Shown in pieces: positions 13,529-14,311 of a DNA stretch of 14,311 nt. This stretch comes from Clostridia bacterium (lineage in GTDB: Bacteria; Bacillota; Clostridia; Christensenellales; UBA1242). The stretch covers positions 1 through 14,311 of the forward strand of contig JAQVOQ010000025.1 of the NCBI GenBank assembly GCA_028702545.1, in the 5' to 3' direction. Below the pieces are notes generated by a model. The model searched no databases and had not been told where the DNA came from. It saw nothing but the letters and a program-made list of their open reading frames with translations. The first letter of the stretch is position 1. Each line of letters opens with the position of its first letter. A program made the position numbers and the translations under genes.

Positions 13529-14311
13529 ATGTTAAATAATTATAACACAAAAGCGTTAAAAAGCAAGAATGTAACTAATTTTTTTCATTTATCAAGCGGC
13601 AAAACAAGGATTTTTGTTGGTTTTTTTACAATTTTGTTGCTAATAGGTCTAGCGATAGACCCTAAACCTTACATAGCTTCAACTCTCCAAGGCTTAATAG
13701 TTTTTGCAAGCGTTGTATTACCGGCACTACTTCCCTTTTTTGTGTTAACTCGTATGCTTACTAGCCTTCAAGTAATTAATAGTTTTTGCAATATTTTAAG
13801 TCCTATCACAAAATTTTTGTTTAAAGCGCCTGCAATTTCAAGTTATATATTTTTTATAAGCATAATATCTGGCTATCCCGTTGGTGCAAAATTAACAGCC
13901 GAGTGCTATGAACAGGGCTTAATTTCAAGCTTAGAAGCACAAAAGATTAGCACCTTTACTTCTAATAGTGGTCCTATGTTCATAATAGGCACGGTTGGTG
14001 TCGGGCTACTTTTTAGCAAAGAAGCGGGATTTGTAATTTTACTAAGCCATATTCTAGGAGGCATATTAAATGGCGTTTTTTATAGAAGACACTTTATTTC
14101 GCAAAATAGCCAAAATAAAGTACAGAAAAAACCTATTGATTTAGACAAAATTTTTGATGAAAGCGTTCATTATTCGGTATTATTGCTTTTAAAAGTAGGT
14201 GCTTATATCGCTTTATTTTTTACTTTAAACGAACTTTTAGTCAACTACTCAGTTTTTGAATTTTTAACTAAATTGTTTATTCCAATCTTTAATTTTTTAA
14301 AATTAGATTTA
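13529..14311 (+). CDS. ylbJ: Sporulation integral membrane protein YlbJ (5' part)
   Basis: Polytopic membrane protein of the YlbJ family (nucleoside-recognition/gate type), needed for proper spore formation in B. subtilis; its transported substrate is unknown. An open frame runs 261 codons to the right edge with no stop; a full protein is about 400 residues. Diagnostic motifs are VVLPALLPFFVLTRML (about 62-77), ISGYPVGAKLTAECYEQG (about 113-130) and STFTSNSGPMFIIGTVGVG (about 142-160). Hydrophobic segments lie near 28-43, 53-77, 104-120, 147-162, 168-184, 218-236 and 244-258. ATG 13529 is the only in-frame ATG before the first membrane span, and a stop (TAA, 13523-13525) precedes it. It has no visible Shine-Dalgarno, so the start is less certain than the identity. 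Confidence 0.9.
   Translation, partial: MLNNYNTKALKSKNVTNFFHLSSGKTRIFVGFFTILLLIGLAIDPKPYIASTLQGLIVFASVVLPALLPFFVLTRMLTSLQVINSFCNILSPITKFLFKAPAISSYIFFISIISGYPVGAKLTAECYEQGLISSLEAQKISTFTSNSGPMFIIGTVGVGLLFSKEAGFVILLSHILGGILNGVFYRRHFISQNSQNKVQKKPIDLDKIFDESVHYSVLLLLKVGAYIALFFTLNELLVNYSVFEFLTKLFIPIFNFLKLDL
13539..13547 (-). promoter_or_regulatory. Extended -10 promoter of ylbK
   Basis: TGTTATAAT: a perfect -10 hexamer with the extended TG element. The -35 is poor (TTGCTT, 13561-13566, spacing 16). Transcription would start near 13532, giving a leader of about 34 bases before the ylbK ATG. The element lies inside the first codons assigned to ylbJ. Confidence 0.55.

Noticed and set aside
1..14311. 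Mobile elements, CRISPR, toxin-antitoxin, phage or defence genes
   Set aside because: Every long frame is accounted for by a recognised housekeeping gene. There are no repeats of spacer type, no transposase or integrase, and no gap large enough for a hidden gene.
1..14311. Alternative genetic code (TGA as Trp), as in some very AT-rich Bacillota
   Set aside because: Trp positions such as those in L32, SMC and YlxM are TGG, no conserved frame is broken by an internal TGA, and all genes end normally with TAA or TAG.

Overview
The window is a compact, AT-rich housekeeping segment from a low-GC Gram-positive bacterium (Bacillota), most likely an uncultured clostridial lineage. The evidence is the gene content and order. 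ylbJ, ylbK and tmcAL (ylbM) are followed by a pta-ackA block, then rpmF-plsX-rnc-smc-ftsY-ylxM-ffh-rpsP, which is the core order known from Bacillus and Clostridium. YlxM, YlbJ, a zinc-type L32 and an FtsY without the acidic A domain all fit. The standard genetic code is used: Trp is TGG, and the stops are TAA and TAG.

Layout. Ten genes lie on the minus strand and read from right to left. They appear to form five transcription units, because promoters and terminators can be seen in most gaps: (1) pta-ackA, acetyl-CoA to acetate with ATP formation; (2) rpmF alone, with a perfect-consensus sigma-A promoter and its own terminator; (3) plsX-rnc, with a promoter and a terminator; (4) smc-ftsY, with an extended -10 promoter and overlapping stop and start codons; (5) ylxM-ffh-rpsP, with a strong promoter. 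rpsP runs off the left edge. tmcAL is on the plus strand, divergent from pta and convergent with ylbK, and shares a bidirectional terminator with it. ylbK (minus) and ylbJ (plus, cut by the right edge) are divergent with only 30 bases between their likely start codons.

How the genes work together. Ffh, FtsY and YlxM form the co-translational membrane-targeting system. S16 and L32 are ribosomal proteins. RNase III processes rRNA and other double-stranded RNA. SMC compacts and segregates chromosomes. PlsX starts phospholipid synthesis. Pta and AckA make acetate and ATP, and TmcAL uses acetate and ATP to modify elongator tRNA-Met. YlbK is a patatin-type lipid hydrolase. YlbJ is a membrane protein linked to sporulation, so the organism may be a spore former or descend from one.

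I see no mobile element, CRISPR array, phage gene, tRNA or rRNA, and no gap longer than about 140 bases. I found no undescribed system. The points worth a second look are local: a long charged tail on Pta, an Asp-to-Asn change in the RNase III metal site, a Gly-to-Ala change in the SRP-RNA motif of Ffh, the absence of acpP and yceD from their usual places, and interleaved promoters between ylbK and ylbJ.
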